Of a stretch of DNA of 64,000 bases, positions 35,686 to 50,600 are shown in pieces. Each line of letters begins with the position of its first letter. Within the stretch, counting starts at the first letter, position 1. Below the pieces are notes generated by a model, which did not search any database, was not told where the DNA came from, and saw only the letters and a program-made list of their open reading frames with translations. The stretch covers positions 18,717,060 through 18,781,059 of the forward strand of contig OX442314.1 of NCBI GenBank assembly GCA_949358305.1. The letters run 5' to 3'. The translations under genes were made by a program, and so were the position numbers. This stretch comes from Strigamia acuminata. Lineage: Eukaryota; Arthropoda; Chilopoda; Geophilomorpha; Linotaeniidae.

Positions 35686-38600
35686 TCAACGATTTGAAAC
35701 AACCATCCATTGCATTAGTGCAGCATCGGTGCCCCCAGCAGTAATGAGGAAACTGTCATCGTACAGGAAGCGAACAGACGTCACGCGACTAGTGTACGGC
35801 TTAATTTCATGATAATCCGCCTATACAAATTGTTAACTCCATAGTTAACTCAAACTTCGACTTAAAATCAGTTTACCTTCGGACTAATGCAGGGGTATCT
35901 AAATAGTCGCACGTAACCTTCGTCATCTGCAGCAGCTAGGAGTTTGTTCGACGATGACACGTGACTCGAAGTAATTAAGCCTGGGATCCTTTGATTAATG
36001 TTGTTCCACACGCCTAGATAAAATAATATTATTTTAAAAATATTGTATTTAAAATTTTTTTTAAAAAAAATTATATAAATACCATTAATGCTGTAACCCA
36101 ATGTACATGTAAAACGGTTCCACCTGACATCACGCATTGTAGAAGGCAATTTTTCTTGTTCAAAATTTGCAATATACCCTAAATGTGAAAATTAAAACAT
36201 TTTGTAAATATGTTTCACAAGTCGTATCAAATGTTTACAATAAATTAGGTCGTAATCGTCAGTGTCGCTTTGTAGATATCTACCGTCTTGTGAATAATCA
36301 ATATTCCGCAGCGTGTCATTTCCCTTAAAACATTTTTTTAAAAAATAGTAATAATTAGACCGCGAATTTGTCAACAGGAAATTGGAATTACCCTCATAAC
36401 ATTTCGTCTTTTGTACACGAATCCAGAACTCGTTACAGAATATAAATAAATATTGCCATCTTTGTTACCAACCGCTAATTGTGTTCCATCTGAAATAAAC
36501 AAATCGTAAATATTTTTTTTGACAAAGATATTAATTAAACTCACCTTTGTTGTACGACATACAACAGACAGGTGATTTGCTGACATTAATCGATGTGATA
36601 TGCATTCCCGTGTCAGCATTGAGAGCAATAATGTGGCCATCTTGAGTCCCTGCCACCACGACCAAATCGGATGGATGAAAAGCCAAAGCTGTACATTCAG
36701 TCTGTTAAATAAATTAAAACTTAAAAACTCAAACGCACCAATCAGTTTCTCATCAAATTACCTCAATCTGAGCTCGCCATTGCAACCTGTGCATCGTCCA
36801 TTTACACACAGCTTTATCTTCACCACCAGTGGCAAACGAAGCAAAATCTGGATCAGTAGCCAATGCCAACAAACTCTTAAAATGACCCTTTTCAACAAAA
36901 AAAAATTATATTTTTAACAAAATCAAAAGCAAAAATGATATTTCAACAAATAATACCTGAACTGTTATAGCAAATCTTCGATATAAAGATCCCTCTACGA
37001 TAATATTACGCGTCGTACCAACAAACACGCTCGAATCTTCAGCTGTAATGCGTTGAGGGCATAAAGTTCTTACGCCACCGGTAGTATCGGGAAGCTTAAA
37101 TTAAATTTGAGTAAAGAATTTATTTTTTTGATTTTATTTGAACATTGATTCGCTCACCATAGTCGTTGCCATCAATTTATATTGCTTCACATTTCTCCAC
37201 GCTTTAATGTAACGATCGTTCCCACCGGAAAGCAGAGTTCCGTCGGCCAAAACAAGAAGTGAATTTATTCCTCTCTATTTAAGCGAAATTTACAAATATA
37301 AGTTGACTAAAACTCTCAATTCTTGTCAATTCACACCTGATGTGCTTGAAATTCTTTGTATAATCTGAAACTGCCATCACCGCTATCGGTCCAAACAGAT
37401 ATCGCGCCTGATGAATCGCCAGCGATTACATCACCATCTTCATCAAATTCGAGGCATAAAATATTATCACCCTTGAAATAATTAAAATAATAAAATTGTT
37501 ATTTCGTTTTTCTTTTTCCTTTTTTTAAAAAAAAAAATTCCTTTCTCGAAATAAACGTACAATTGTTTTCATTAATTCATTCTTCTGAAACATGCCATCT
37601 TTACGACGTCGCCAAGCAGTTAAGTGCGCACGACCAAAAGTAATTATAACGTTGTCATCGTGGGGATGGAATTTACCGCCATTAACTTCCCTCGTGTACG
37701 TCTAAACATTAAAAAAAATTATTGTTAAAATTCTCTACATAAAATATGTGCAATAGCGAATACATACGGTTGTTCTTCCTAAAACTCGTTCGTGCTTCCA
37801 ATCCCACATAGAGAGAACATGGTCCGAGCTGTCATCCATTACCATTAAATAACTACCTTCATTCTAAATAAAATAATAAAAACAAAATTTATCAAAACCA
37901 TAAAATGAGAGAACAGTTGAGAGACTCCTTGCATTTATTTACCTGTCTGGAAAATGCCAGTGCTCCGACTCCGTTATCAACTTCATTTACTCCAATGATG
38001 GTCAAAGTTGTCAAATTGAATACATCCCAGACACGAATATGGGCCTGAATAAAAATACATAAATATTTATTTACACTAAACACAAAAAGGTTTAATTTTT
38101 TTTAATTTTAAAAAAAATACCATGCCGGTTTTTCCTTTTCCTTCTTTCTGTCCAGTCGCGCACGTGTCCGCGTTGTTTGTTAAAGCCAAACTGAAAGAAA
38201 AGCATTTTTGAGTATTTGCTGCAGATAAATTTCACAAAATAATTCAAACTGTCTGAATATTTGAAAACGGAAGTTGGATTGACGGAAGCTAAGCAGAAGC
38301 GCAATCTGGTGACAAATCACCCAAGTAAGATACCGGTTGCAAAATCTACTGAGGTGCGATTAGACGAGGGTTATATTCGATTGACTTGCCTTTAATCAAT
38401 TTCAGTGTATCCATTCAAGTACGTCGGTTATTTATACATACATTTTTCAACGTTTTAATTATCAAGATGTTTTATTTGACAGAATCGCAGCTAATGAACT
38501 AAAATTTGTCATGGAACCGCGAACTCACAACACAAGCGTTTCCCGCGCTGATACCGCACGACTCGACAGTAACCGTAAGTATTGACTTACGAGGATAGAG

Positions 38601-41600
38601 TTTTGTTAAAATAACAATCACATTGACCATTTTTTATTGCGTCTTCTAGAGACCAATGTGCAGTGGACGTTCCCAGATATCAAACGATTGTTGAACCAAA
38701 TCAAAAAGCATCTCCCAGATAAAGATTCCATCAAATACTCAACCGCAATTAACTTGCTTGACTGGAATAAACTTAAATTCAACACGTTCACCGGAGCAGA
38801 CTGCAAGGAAAAATTATTGGAGTTACTCGAGAGCACCCGTTGTTTTCGAACATTGTCAGAAATTGTAAATGATGCGGAAAAGATTTTCGTTTTCAAAGAA
38901 AAAGGGGTTGCGAACGTCGTGAACGAAGAATTTGAAAGGGAACAAACACCCGCACAAAAAAATGCGGTTTCTGAGGCCTTCACCACCCCGCAGCAAATTC
39001 CAATTGAGACGCAAGCGAATACAATTACCTTAAGAAATCGTGTTATTTTAATGGACAGACAAGATGCCAACAACCAAAGTGCAACCAAAACGCCGAAATT
39101 ATTTTTAAACTCGAGAAGATCGAATGGTAAAGAACTTGCCAAAAACACGGAAGAAATGGACACGACGCAAGGGGAAGAAGGCGAGGGAACCGAACAGGAC
39201 GACGTAGACAATAAATTCAATGTGTCGTTGCAGAATATTTTGAAGCACACAAATTGGTCGCAAGTTGTGGTCAATTGTGGGGATAAAATCAGCAAGCAAC
39301 CATCACTGCCAACTAAAAAAGCACCCGTCAAAAAGGGCAAAACGAAACCGAAATCACGAAAAAAAATAGCCAAGCGCAAGTACGCGAAAAGTAGCATCAA
39401 ACGACCTCTCGTTCCATTTATACAATATTTTTGCGCGGAAAGGAAGAAATTGAAGAGGGACTATCCGGACCTTACCGTAAATCAATTAGCCGCGTTAGCT
39501 GGACAACTGTATCAGCAGTTGCCAGTATCACAGAAAGAAATATACCGGCGAAAATATCACGAGCAGAAAGCAATTTACGACGAAAAAATAAAAGAGATCG
39601 AAACGAATGGGAAAAGAAAAAGCGAATCCGAGCAAGATAATGTGAAACGAGTGAACAATTCTACCGAGGATTTTATCGATGCCACAGGAATTGCGGAAAA
39701 TGTTGTTATAGGTGAACTGGAGGTTGAAATGGGCGATACCTTAATCCCGGTGGAAGACATTTTAGCACCGGCTGTCGACATTCCGATTAAAGCTGAGAAG
39801 ACCGAAGAAACGGATATGTTGGCTAATATACAATCCACGGATGTTGGGAGAGACTATTGGGGTTTACTGTGGTACGCGGATGAGAATATGGGTAAGTTGT
39901 CCCATACGAAATTGGAAGACAAGATGGATGTGATGTACAATTTGTGGCGCAGCTTGGAAGAAGACGAGATGGAGGAGTATATTACGAAGGCTTTGAAACT
40001 GCCGTACGAAGCCAGAGAGAAAATGCAGGAAAGGGTTTTGAGTCAAGTCAACATGACTTCTTATACACCTAAAACAACTGCGAAATGAGTTTTATTTGAA
40101 TCACATGTTTTATCATGAATTAACATTTTGTACTTTCACCTTTGGAATAAAAATGTTTTGTAATTTTAATCTCATTTATTTTTTCGAATTAATTATGAAG
40201 AAAATAAATTTGGAAAAATAAAATGTATTTTAAAATTTTATAACTTTTTTTTTCTGGCTTTTCTGTGGCGTAATTTTATAGCTCACTGCCAGCTGTGCAC
40301 TTGGATGCAGTCAGAACTGTTGTTTACCTTTAAATATCTTTGGACTTTGCAAAAATAGTTTTAAGAACATCATGCACGAGAAGAAAATTTTAGAAATTAT
40401 TGTTTTGTAATTTTTATTATTGTTTTAATAAAACTAAGTGAAAGATAAGAGGTTTTCCAGCAGGAAGTAGTAGTGATATTTCCGGAGGAAGATAATAACA
40501 GTCGGAAAGGTACTAAACACTTGCGTACAGGCTAGCTTTGAATAATATTATTTTTTAAGAAATGGAAATTTGTCGGAAATCGGAAATCTTCTAATTGCGC
40601 ATCTGCTTGCTATTTCCAAAATAAATTTTTGTCCCGCGCGGTAAAAGAAGCCCGCGGGAAATTAGAAGACATTTGTTGCAATGTCTAGGACTTACCACAA
40701 AGCTACAGCTTGGGGTCTTAAAAATATTTTTTGTTTGCTTTTTCTTGGACAAGTTATTTTAATCAATATTAAAACTTTTGCACGTGTCTTCTTTAAAAAG
40801 GACATTTTTGTAGTTCATGTAATTCGGTACCAAATCGTTTTATTGATTTATAGATTGATTGAATGCCGTTTTATCAAAATTCGTTTTCTCTAATTCTATA
40901 AAACGATCGTTTTTCTTTTACTTTTCTTCTTATATTTATTTCATTCTATACAATATTTTATAAGTTGGGGCTTCGAAGTCCGGCACATTGTCTTTTGTTG
41001 CACAAGGGCGATTTACAGTTGTTTACTACTGGAGTGTCATATTACAGTTATAGACACCAGATGGGGCAGGGTTTATTTTTTCAATTTGTAAGAGGTTAAA
41101 GAATTTAGAGAGCAACATGAGGTCATGTGATGCGATTCCATCACTTAAATTCGAACTTTAAACAGTGGAACAACGATCTGCGTGAGCAAGCTGTAAGATA
41201 TCAGAAACGAACAATCAATTATTATTTTCTTTTCATTGTTTTTTTTTCTCTTGTTTTTCGTACCCTCGTACGAGTCCCTCAAACATTTCCGAGTGTCAAA
41301 TTACTGAAATCAGAATTCGCTTTTGTTCTCTTGCGTTTCGGTTTTATAATTCAGCGTCCAACGCTGTAATAAGCAATGTAATAACATATTACTGTAACAA
41401 TATGATTTTTAACCTTGTACTTTCTTAGATGACAACGATCACATCCCTTAATTCAAACGTCTCGGCAAAAGACATCAACCTCAACAACAGCAGAAATGGT
41501 AAGCCTAAATTGCTTTATACGGTACTACTTTTAAAAACAAATGAATCAATACCGATTGTCTTTCACCTACAGTCAATAAGGAGTGGACTTTTCAAAATAT

Positions 41601-44600
41601 TCATCATCTGCTCAAAACAGCCAAGGAACTCCTTCCTAAAAATGACATACTAAAATATACAACTTCAGTCAACTTATTGGACGGGGACAGGCTCAAATTC
41701 GGTTTATTCACCGCTAATGATTGCAGAGACAAATTGTTGGAAGTGACCGAAATGTTGCGTCGGCACCGAACTCTGAGTGAACTTCTGATTGATGCCGAGA
41801 AATTGTTTAACGTTCCTTCCGTCAACGATACGACTTCCACCACCGTTGTTTCTGCTGCGAATTTACAATTAACTGAAAATATTGAAAACCCAACGGCGAC
41901 ATCAAATAAAATGGAGCTCAGCTTGACCGTAAGAGATACAAGAGGTGAACTAACAGAAGATGATGACGATCTTGAAGTTCTTTTTGAAAAATTACCGGTA
42001 CCAGTGCAAAATATTTGTACTCAAACGAATGTGAATTCCGTAGGACATGATATTATTGGAAAGGGTCAGTTTAATGTGGAGTTAGAGAGGGTATTGACCC
42101 AAACTAATTGGTCTCGAGTTGTCGTTAATTGTGGAGAAAAGGTTGATGCACACATGGAAAAAATACAGGAAACAACCACGTCAAAGAAAGTCTCGTTGGG
42201 AAGTAGTGCTTTAAATAACAAGAATCAAATGAGTGACGCTTCAAATCAAAAGTCAGTAATGAAGGTTGTTGATTCAATGAAGAATTCACTCATGAAAAGA
42301 TTAGAGAAGATTTCATCGAAGAAAAAGTTACCGAACAGAGATGCTGCGATTACTGATGTAAAACGACCCGTTTTACCGTTTATACAGTTTTATCTTGAAG
42401 TGAAAGATAAGTTAAAGGAGAAACATCCAGAAGTTAGAGTAGCAGAGTTAGGATCACTAGCTGGGAAAGAATATAGAAAGCTGCCTCTTGCGCAAAGAGA
42501 AATATACCGAATGAAGTATTACAAAGAGAAAAAAGCTTATTTACAAGCTATGCAGAAAGCCCAGGTGACTGGAAAGAAAAATTTAGAAATAACTAATTGC
42601 ACAAGCAAAAACAAAATTAAAACCAATTCAACAGACAAGAATAAAAAACAAGCTGTCCAGGAGAAAGTTAAATCTGGAAATAATAGCAAAGCAATTGCTG
42701 CGAACAAGAAGAAAGGAAGAAAACTTCCGCAGAATGAAAGAATACATTGGGGTATTTTGTTTTATGCAAAGGAGAATTTAGATAACTTAATTAACACGAA
42801 AGCTGAAGAGAAGATGACTGCCGTTTTCAACACGTGGAAAAGCTTAGACGATGATGACAAAGAGGATTACATTCAGAAAGCATTACGATTAACCTACGCT
42901 GATCGAGAAAAAATGGAACAAACTGTTAAAAATAAAGCAAAATGGGATACCCTCACCATGTAACATCTCTAATATAGTAATAATAGTAATAGTAATAGTA
43001 ATGTAGTAATAATATAGTAATATATTATTTTTGTACGAATTCTTATAGTTTTTACTTTTATATAAAAATAACAACATTTAATATCTAATTTAATTATTCA
43101 TTTAAAAATGTGTAATTGTAAAATGTATAAATGTACCAGCTGGGGAGGCTTTTAGCGTGTTAGTTACACAATTTACACATTATGGGCCATCAAGTAGAAT
43201 ATCACCATTGATAATGTGTAAGGAAAGCAGAAATATAATAGATATTAAAAGTCTTGATCAGTAAATGCAGGAAATTACGACAGATAAAGATTGACTTTTG
43301 CACTTCAATTTATGGTGATAATTTTATTTTAATTTTGGTATTTATACATCATGCACGAGAAGAAAATTTTAGTAGTTATTGTTTTGTAATTTTTATTATT
43401 GTTTGAATAAAACAAAGTGAAAGATTAAGAGGTTTTCCAGCAGGAAGTAGTAATGATATTTCCGTAGGAAGATAATAACAGTCTGAAAGGTTCTAAACAC
43501 TTTCTACAGGCAAGCTTTGAAGAATATTATTTTTTAAGAAATGGAAATTTGCCGAAAATCGGAAATCTTTTAATTGCGCATTCGCTTGCTACTTAAAAAA
43601 TAATTTTTTTGCCCCGCGCGGGAAATTAGAAGACATACCGGTACGTTACAATGTCTAGGATGTTGGCGACGGCGACCCTCACTACTCGCCCTTTTATCGT
43701 TTCAGTGCCAGACTTGCCACAAAGCTAGATAAGCTCAATAAGAGTGTCAAAAATATTTTTTGTTGCTTTTTCTAGGACAAGTTATTTTAATCAATGTTAA
43801 AACTTTTGCACTTGTGTCAAATTACTGAAATCAGACATCGCTTATGTGCTCTTGCGTTTCGGTTTTATAATTAAGCGTCCAACGCTATAATAAGCATTGT
43901 AATAACATATTACTGTGTGACGGTATAAAAAGACCGTAAGATTTAATTGCAATAAAGTTTTACTTTTACCCTTTTTTATATGCTTTATGAGTCCTAGGCG
44001 TATAAGCTATTTTTTAGTTTGGAAAGTAGCAGACGCCATCTTGTGCGCGCTGCACAAGGAAGCCAACTCCTAGTCTTTGCCTCTTCTAGTGTGTTGTTGA
44101 TCTACTCCCTTATTCTTAAAGACCCCTTTCCCCTCTTTCATTCAAACGCTCATCTCTCAACCCCCTGCGGAGTTTACAAGTCAAAAACCTCAAATTTTGA
44201 CAATTACTCAAACTGCAAATTCTTTTCGAAACTAAGCAAATATTTAATACATACTTGCCATCCAAAAAAGCATATCCTTTTGCAACTTACATTTCGGGAC
44301 TGTCTATGTAAAAATGCTCTCATTAAATCTATTTCTGATCATTTTACATTTTTTTCAAATTTTTTAATGATAATCGCTCTAAAAATGTGATAACTCTTAA
44401 GTTTGTTCTTTTATCTTGACACTTTCAACCAATTTGATAAATTATTTAAAGATGATTTTACTAAAAATCAAGCATTTTGGTAAGGTTTGTAAGCCTTTGG
44501 CCCTAACTACAACACGTAACACCTATGTGCAAATTGCCCTGTTTTTGTTACCTTACCATTTAAATATTACCTGTCCTGTTTTCCAAAAAACCCCTTTGCC

Positions 44601-47600
44601 GGCCCAATGTCGCCAGACAAGCCAATTACGAAAATATTAACAAAAGTTTGAACTTTGCCATAACCTTTCCCCTTGAAAATCTCCAAAGTTATATAGACCT
44701 CTGCTTTCCAAACCTACTCACTTTTGAAGCGTTTTCCTACTGCAAACAACTGCACCAGAAAACCACCTTCCAAGTGTCCACTCCGAATTTAGAAGGGCTA
44801 ATTCGATCGATTCGTACTCTTCACTGACGGTAAGCCAAGTTATATTTGCATACATTGCTGATAATTGAGAAGTTAGTATTCATTATTTCGCGTTAAGCCT
44901 TTCGATAATATCAATCATTAAGTTTGAGTTTTCTTTGCTTCCCTCAGAAGTTAAGAATTTTGTAGCTTAGTTTAGACATTTCTAATTAAATCTTCAAAAT
45001 AAATTAGGCTCAGTGTTCTGAGAATTATTAGAAAGAATTTTTGAAATTGATTAAAGATCTTTTAGGGTATTTTTTCTAGTTACAGTAGCTAACTGCAATT
45101 TGCCAGTTGAATACCGGTAGCTAATAATTTCTTATACTGTCTATATTCGATTTCCCGTCCTTTTGACAGGAAGTTGTCTGCTTATTGTTTGGATATGATT
45201 TATTGGCCCCCCCCCGAAAGACTGCCCCCCCCCCCCCCGAAAAAAACTGAATTTCCCCCCGAAAAAAAATAAACTGAAAAAAACCCAAAAAACATAAGAA
45301 GTATAAATTATTGTACTACAAGTGCCTTTTTAGCTTTAGAAGGCCTACCACGTTTTCTTTTTTGTCCCAGAGGGACATTTTTCGCCTCAAGTGGAACAGT
45401 ATACAGCTACTCACCAATCGCTATTCCTAAAATATGTTTACACGTATACGTCTTAAAAAAAATCGGCAATGTACTGTACATGTCCCTTCATCTAATTTGT
45501 TACTTTCTATGGTAACAAGCCGTAAACGTCGCGCGTACGTAATCTCAAAAACGTATGACGTTCGTATATGAACATTCGGTAAAAAAGGTGGTAAAAAGGT
45601 TTTTTTGGGGGGTGGTAAAAGCGGGGGAAAATTCTGTCTTTTTGGGGGAAAATTCCTGGAAAAAAAAGGCAAAAGGTTTTTTAGGGGGGTGGCAAAAGCG
45701 GGGGGAAAATTAATTTTTTGGGGGGGGGGGGAATTAAGTCTTTTTGGAGGGCGAATAATTTACCCCCTTATTGTTTATATTCAGGTTGTGGCTTGGTAGC
45801 CATTTGGACACTTTGTTTTTTGTTGCACAAGGGCGATTGAAAATTATTTACTACCGTGGTGTCATATTACAGTTATAGACTACAGATGGGGCAGTTTTTA
45901 TTTTTTCAATTTGTAAGAGATTTAAGAATTTAGACAGCAACATGTGGTCAAGTGATGCGATTCCATCACTTACAAGTTAGATCCGAACTTTAAACAGTAG
46001 AACAACGATCTTCGTGAGCAAGTTGCAACGTATGTCAGAAACAAACAATCAATTATTATTATTTTCTTTTTATTGTATGTTTTTCTCCTATTTTTTCGTA
46101 CCCTCGTACGAGTCCCTCAAACACCTCCTAGTGTCAAATTACTGAAATAAGAATTCGCTTTTGTTCGCTTGCGTTTCGGTCGTATAATTCAGCGTCCAAC
46201 GCTGTAATAAGCATTGTAATAACATATTACTGTAACAATATAATTTTTAAAATATTAACCTTGTACTTTATTAGATGACGACGATCACATCCATTAATTT
46301 AAACGACTCGGCGGAAGACATCAACCTCAACAACAGCAGAAATGGTAAGCCTAAATTGCTTTATACGGTACTACCTTTCAAAACAAATGAATTAATACCG
46401 ATTGTCTTTCACCTACAGTCAATAAGGAGTGGACTTTTCAAAATATTCATCATCTGCTCAAAACAGCCAAGGAACTCCTTCCTAAAAATGACATACTAAA
46501 ATATACAACTTCAGTCAGCTTATTGGACGGGGACAGACTCAAATTCGGCTTATTCACCGCTAATGAGTGCAGAGACAAATTGTTGGAAGTGACCGAAATG
46601 TTGCGTCGGCATCGAACTCTGAGTGAACTTCTGATTGATGCCGAGAAATTCTTTAACGTTCCTTCGAACAACGAAACGACTTCGAGCACCGTTGTTTCTG
46701 CTGCGAATTTACAATTAACTGAAAATATTGAAAACCCAACGGCGACATCAAATAAAATGGAGCTCAGCTTGACCGTTAGAGAGACAAGAGGTGAACTAAC
46801 AGAAAATGATGACGATCTTGAAGTTCTTTTTGAAAAATTACCGGTACCAGTGCAAAATATTAGTACTCAAACGGATGTGAATTCCCTAGGACATGATATT
46901 ATTGGACAGGGTCAGTTTAATGTGGAGTTAGAGAGAGTATTGACCCAAACTAATTGGTCTCGAGTTGTAGTTAATTGTGGAGAAAAGGTTGATGCACACG
47001 TGGAAAAAATACAGAAAACAACCACGTCAAAGAAACTCTCTTTAAGAAGTAGTGCTTTAAATAATAAGAATCAAATGAGTGACGCATCAAATCAAAAGTC
47101 AGTAATGAAGGTTGTTGATTCAATGAAGAGTGCATTCAAGAAAAGATTAGAGAAGATTCCATCGAAGAAAAAGTTACCGAACAGAGATGCTGCGATTACT
47201 GATGTAAAACGACCCGTTTTTCCGTTTATACAGTTTTATCTTGAAGTGAAAGATAAATTAAAGGAGAAACATCCAGAAGTTATACATAGAGAGTTGGTGT
47301 CACTAGCTGGGAAAGAATATAGAAAACTGCCCCTTGCGCAAAAAGAAATATACAAAATGAAGTATTACGAAGAGAAAAAAGCTTATTTACAAGCTATGCA
47401 GAAAGCCCAGGTGACTGGAAAGAAAAAGTTAGAAATAAATAATCGTACAAGCAAAATCAAAATTAAAACCAATTCAACAGACAAGAATAAAAAACAAGCT
47501 ATCAAAGAAAAAGTTAAATCTGGAAATAATAGCAAAGCAATTGCTGCGAACAAGAAGAAACCTCTGCAGAAAAGAAGAAATTATTGGGGTTTTTTGTTTT

Positions 47601-50600
47601 ATGCAAAGGAGAATTTATATAAATTAATTAACACGAAAGCTGAAGAGAAGATGAATGTCATTTACAACACGTGGATAAGCTTAGACGATGATGACAAAGA
47701 GGATTACATTAAGAAAGCATTGCGATTAAACTACGCTGAGCGAGAAAAAATGGAAGAAACTGTTAAAAATAAAGCAAATGGGGATACCCTCACCATGTAA
47801 CATCTTTAATTATAATATATTATTTTTGTACGAATTCTTATAGTTTTTACTTTTATATAGAAATAACAACATTTAATATCTAATTTAATTATTCATTTAA
47901 AAATGTATAAGTGTAAAATGTATAAATGTATTTGCTGGGGAGGCTTTTAGCGTGTTAAGTTACACAATTTACACATTGTGGGCCATCAAGTAGAATATCA
48001 CCATTGATAATGTGTAAGGAAAGGAGAAATATAATAGATATTAATGGTCTTGATCAGTAAATGCAGGAAATTACGACAGTTAAAGATTGATTTTTGCACT
48101 TCAATTTATGCTGATAATTTTATTTTAATTTTGGTATTTATACATTGTGAGTACTTACCAAGTTATGTCTTCAGTGTGGCCCAAGTAATGCCTCTGCCTG
48201 TGTTTGATTTTGTCGTATATAACAGCCACAGTCGCAACATAGTATATCAATTCTCCAGTAGCTAGAATCTTGAGGTTGTCCTTGGAGTCATAACCACGGT
48301 ACCCATATCTAATTTTACTTAAGAAAAAGTGTAGGCAGAATTTGTTTATAATGTCTTTGTTTTTGTTTTAAAATAATTATGAGCACACTCAGACGACAAA
48401 ACGGCCAAAAACATCAGAAACCGTTTTAAAAATGTACATTTTAAATTTTAATTTAACAAGTCGCATATTCGATTCAGATTGTGTTAATTTATATTCGTAT
48501 TAATGATTTTGCTCTTCCCTTCCCTGTGCGAAACATTCATTGATTTTTTTTCCTCTTTCTATGTTAAAACTGTTTACAATTATTTGTATGTTGCTAAGCA
48601 ACAAGTCAATTAAAGTCAAGTTCATCGATCCCAATTTTCAGTAGTCTTTATGTCTTGCGCACGAGAAATTTAAAGATTTTACGAGTCTTGGACAACTAAT
48701 TGTGTTTTAAACACTTAATTAAATTGAAAAACTCACATTTCTACATTAAAAGGCCAATAAACTGAAACGTTACCAATGTTCATCTATTATCTTAAATTAA
48801 ATTCCATGTAAAAGGTAAAACTAATTAAAAATTTTAATTTATGCCACATTTGATATACCCGAGCAAACAACACCCAAGATTGATCAAAAGGATACACCCA
48901 ATCCAACTTGAGAAACTTCTCCGGAGCTGATAAATCACTTCGCAGTCGTTGATGTAAGGGAGGATAAAAATCACGCCGAGCGCCATTAATCAAAACCCGA
49001 ACAGGAGCTACTGACGATTCATAAATTTCGTTCGGAGGTGAAGGAAAGGGCAGCACGGTTTCACCATTTTCGTCATTTGGAGTTTCATCTGAAAGAATTA
49101 AACATGAAATAAGTATCGCACAAAGAGTTAATTACAGGAAATAATGGCACACACTAATCAAGTAAAAGTTTGTAAATATATAACGTATAATTTCATGCCA
49201 ATCCGTTTGAATGAATGTTGTTTTAATCGACAATACAAGATCCGCCCCTTCCTCATTATCTTGTCCAATGTACTGAAGTGTAGACCCGAAGATTTTTCGA
49301 TCTGTTTTTGCGCTTACAGAGTAATATGTAATGCAGTGAAGCAAAACTCGCATTAACGAAAAAAATTCGAGTTCCTTTTCGATATTAGAAATATTTAAAT
49401 TTCATCGAGTAGATTTTTTTTGCATAACAAAAAATAAACAAAATTAATGAATTCAAAAAAACAAAAATTGTCTTAACCTAAAACTTATTCGCTAAATTAA
49501 AAATAAAAATAAAACTTACGTTTTTGTGTGGCGTTTGACGAGTTTGAAGACTTAAAGTAAATAAAATTGCAACTTTTTCTAGGCGATATAAACGTTTTAT
49601 TTTTAGATCTAAAAAATGACGTATTACAATAACAAAAAACTGTATTAATGCTTAAACTTAGATATTAATTACATTTGATTATTTTATAACTTAGCACCAC
49701 ACACACACACAAAATTAAAATGAATTATAAAAAAAAAACGAAATCATGCTCAAACTTAAAAAAATTGTAGCTTGACTAGCATTATTTATTCCATTACTGG
49801 AATCGTCTTATAAAACATAAAACAAGTATATAACATGCACAATGTAAAAAAAAAGCAAAACAAAAATAAAAACAAAAATAAAATGTAAAAAAACTACACA
49901 GAATGAGGTCCTTCTTGTTACTATATACTACAGTCTGTGTAAAAGTTTCCTTCTTAACTCAAATCAGTTTCACGTCGCTCCTTTCTTCCATTTAAAAAAA
50001 TGTTTATCTGCTTTATAGCATCCACTTTAGCGTCGCTTGGCAAACCCTGCATCACAAATTGTCTACTTTTATGGCCGATTTATTACAACGTAATCATTGC
50101 ATACAACAAAAAAATTCCTTCCAATTTCAACTTGGATTTTAAATTAGTAATAAGAAGTAGTAAATGTGACATTGCAAAAACTTAATTCATAACTACTGTA
50201 TTTCTTTTTAAATCACTTAATTGCTATTTTTTTTTAAAAAAAAAAAATTACTCCGTACTTAATTACTATTTTTGAAATCACTTAATTGTATTTTTTTAAA
50301 ATCACTTAATTACTAATTTTATTTTTTTTAAAACACTCAATTTACTATTTTTTATTTTTTTTTAATCATTTAATTTACTATTTTTTATTTTTATTTTTAA
50401 ATGTCACAATGAATATATTTTCTTTGAATTAATGATAATATTCCGGATTTAAAGGTAGCACAGCCCTGTCCCCCCGCCGTCCCTTCGACTCGTAGGAGTA
50501 CATACCTCTGTCCCCGGGGACGGGAGGGGCACTGCCGGGTCGCTTACCCCTCTTGTCTCGTTGATGGTCGTACACATCGTCGAGAGATCGTGAACTTTCT

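Larger units (their letters stand above)
43345..48130 (+). repeat. Duplication unit 2, interrupted by an insertion (flank plus UBF-like copy 3)
   Basis: From 43345 the flank of unit 1 repeats. At about 43813 it jumps to sequence equivalent to 41297-41400, then ends near 43915. Between 43916 and about 45800 lies unrelated DNA including a G/C-rich inverted-repeat element. From about 45808 the promoter flank repeats again and leads into copy 3. The 3' flank of copy 3 (47801-48130) matches that of copy 2. The double appearance of the promoter segment implies at least one extra duplication followed by loss. Confidence 0.65.

Noticed and set aside
35627-35812. 61-codon ORF on +
   Set aside because: Antisense to the last WD40 exon of DCX-EMAP.
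38618-39400. 260-codon ORF on -
   Set aside because: Antisense shadow of UBF-like copy 1; no motif of its own.
44019-44640. Two ORFs on + in the insertion between UBF-like copies
   Set aside because: Low complexity, no recognisable domain; at most decayed transposon sequence.
49520-49608. Exon-like segment on - with acceptor and GTAAGT donor, candidate DCX-EMAP exon
   Set aside because: Its entry phase does not match the donors of the preceding exon, while direct joining of 50548 or 50506 to 49088 keeps the frame and the whole gene divides by three.
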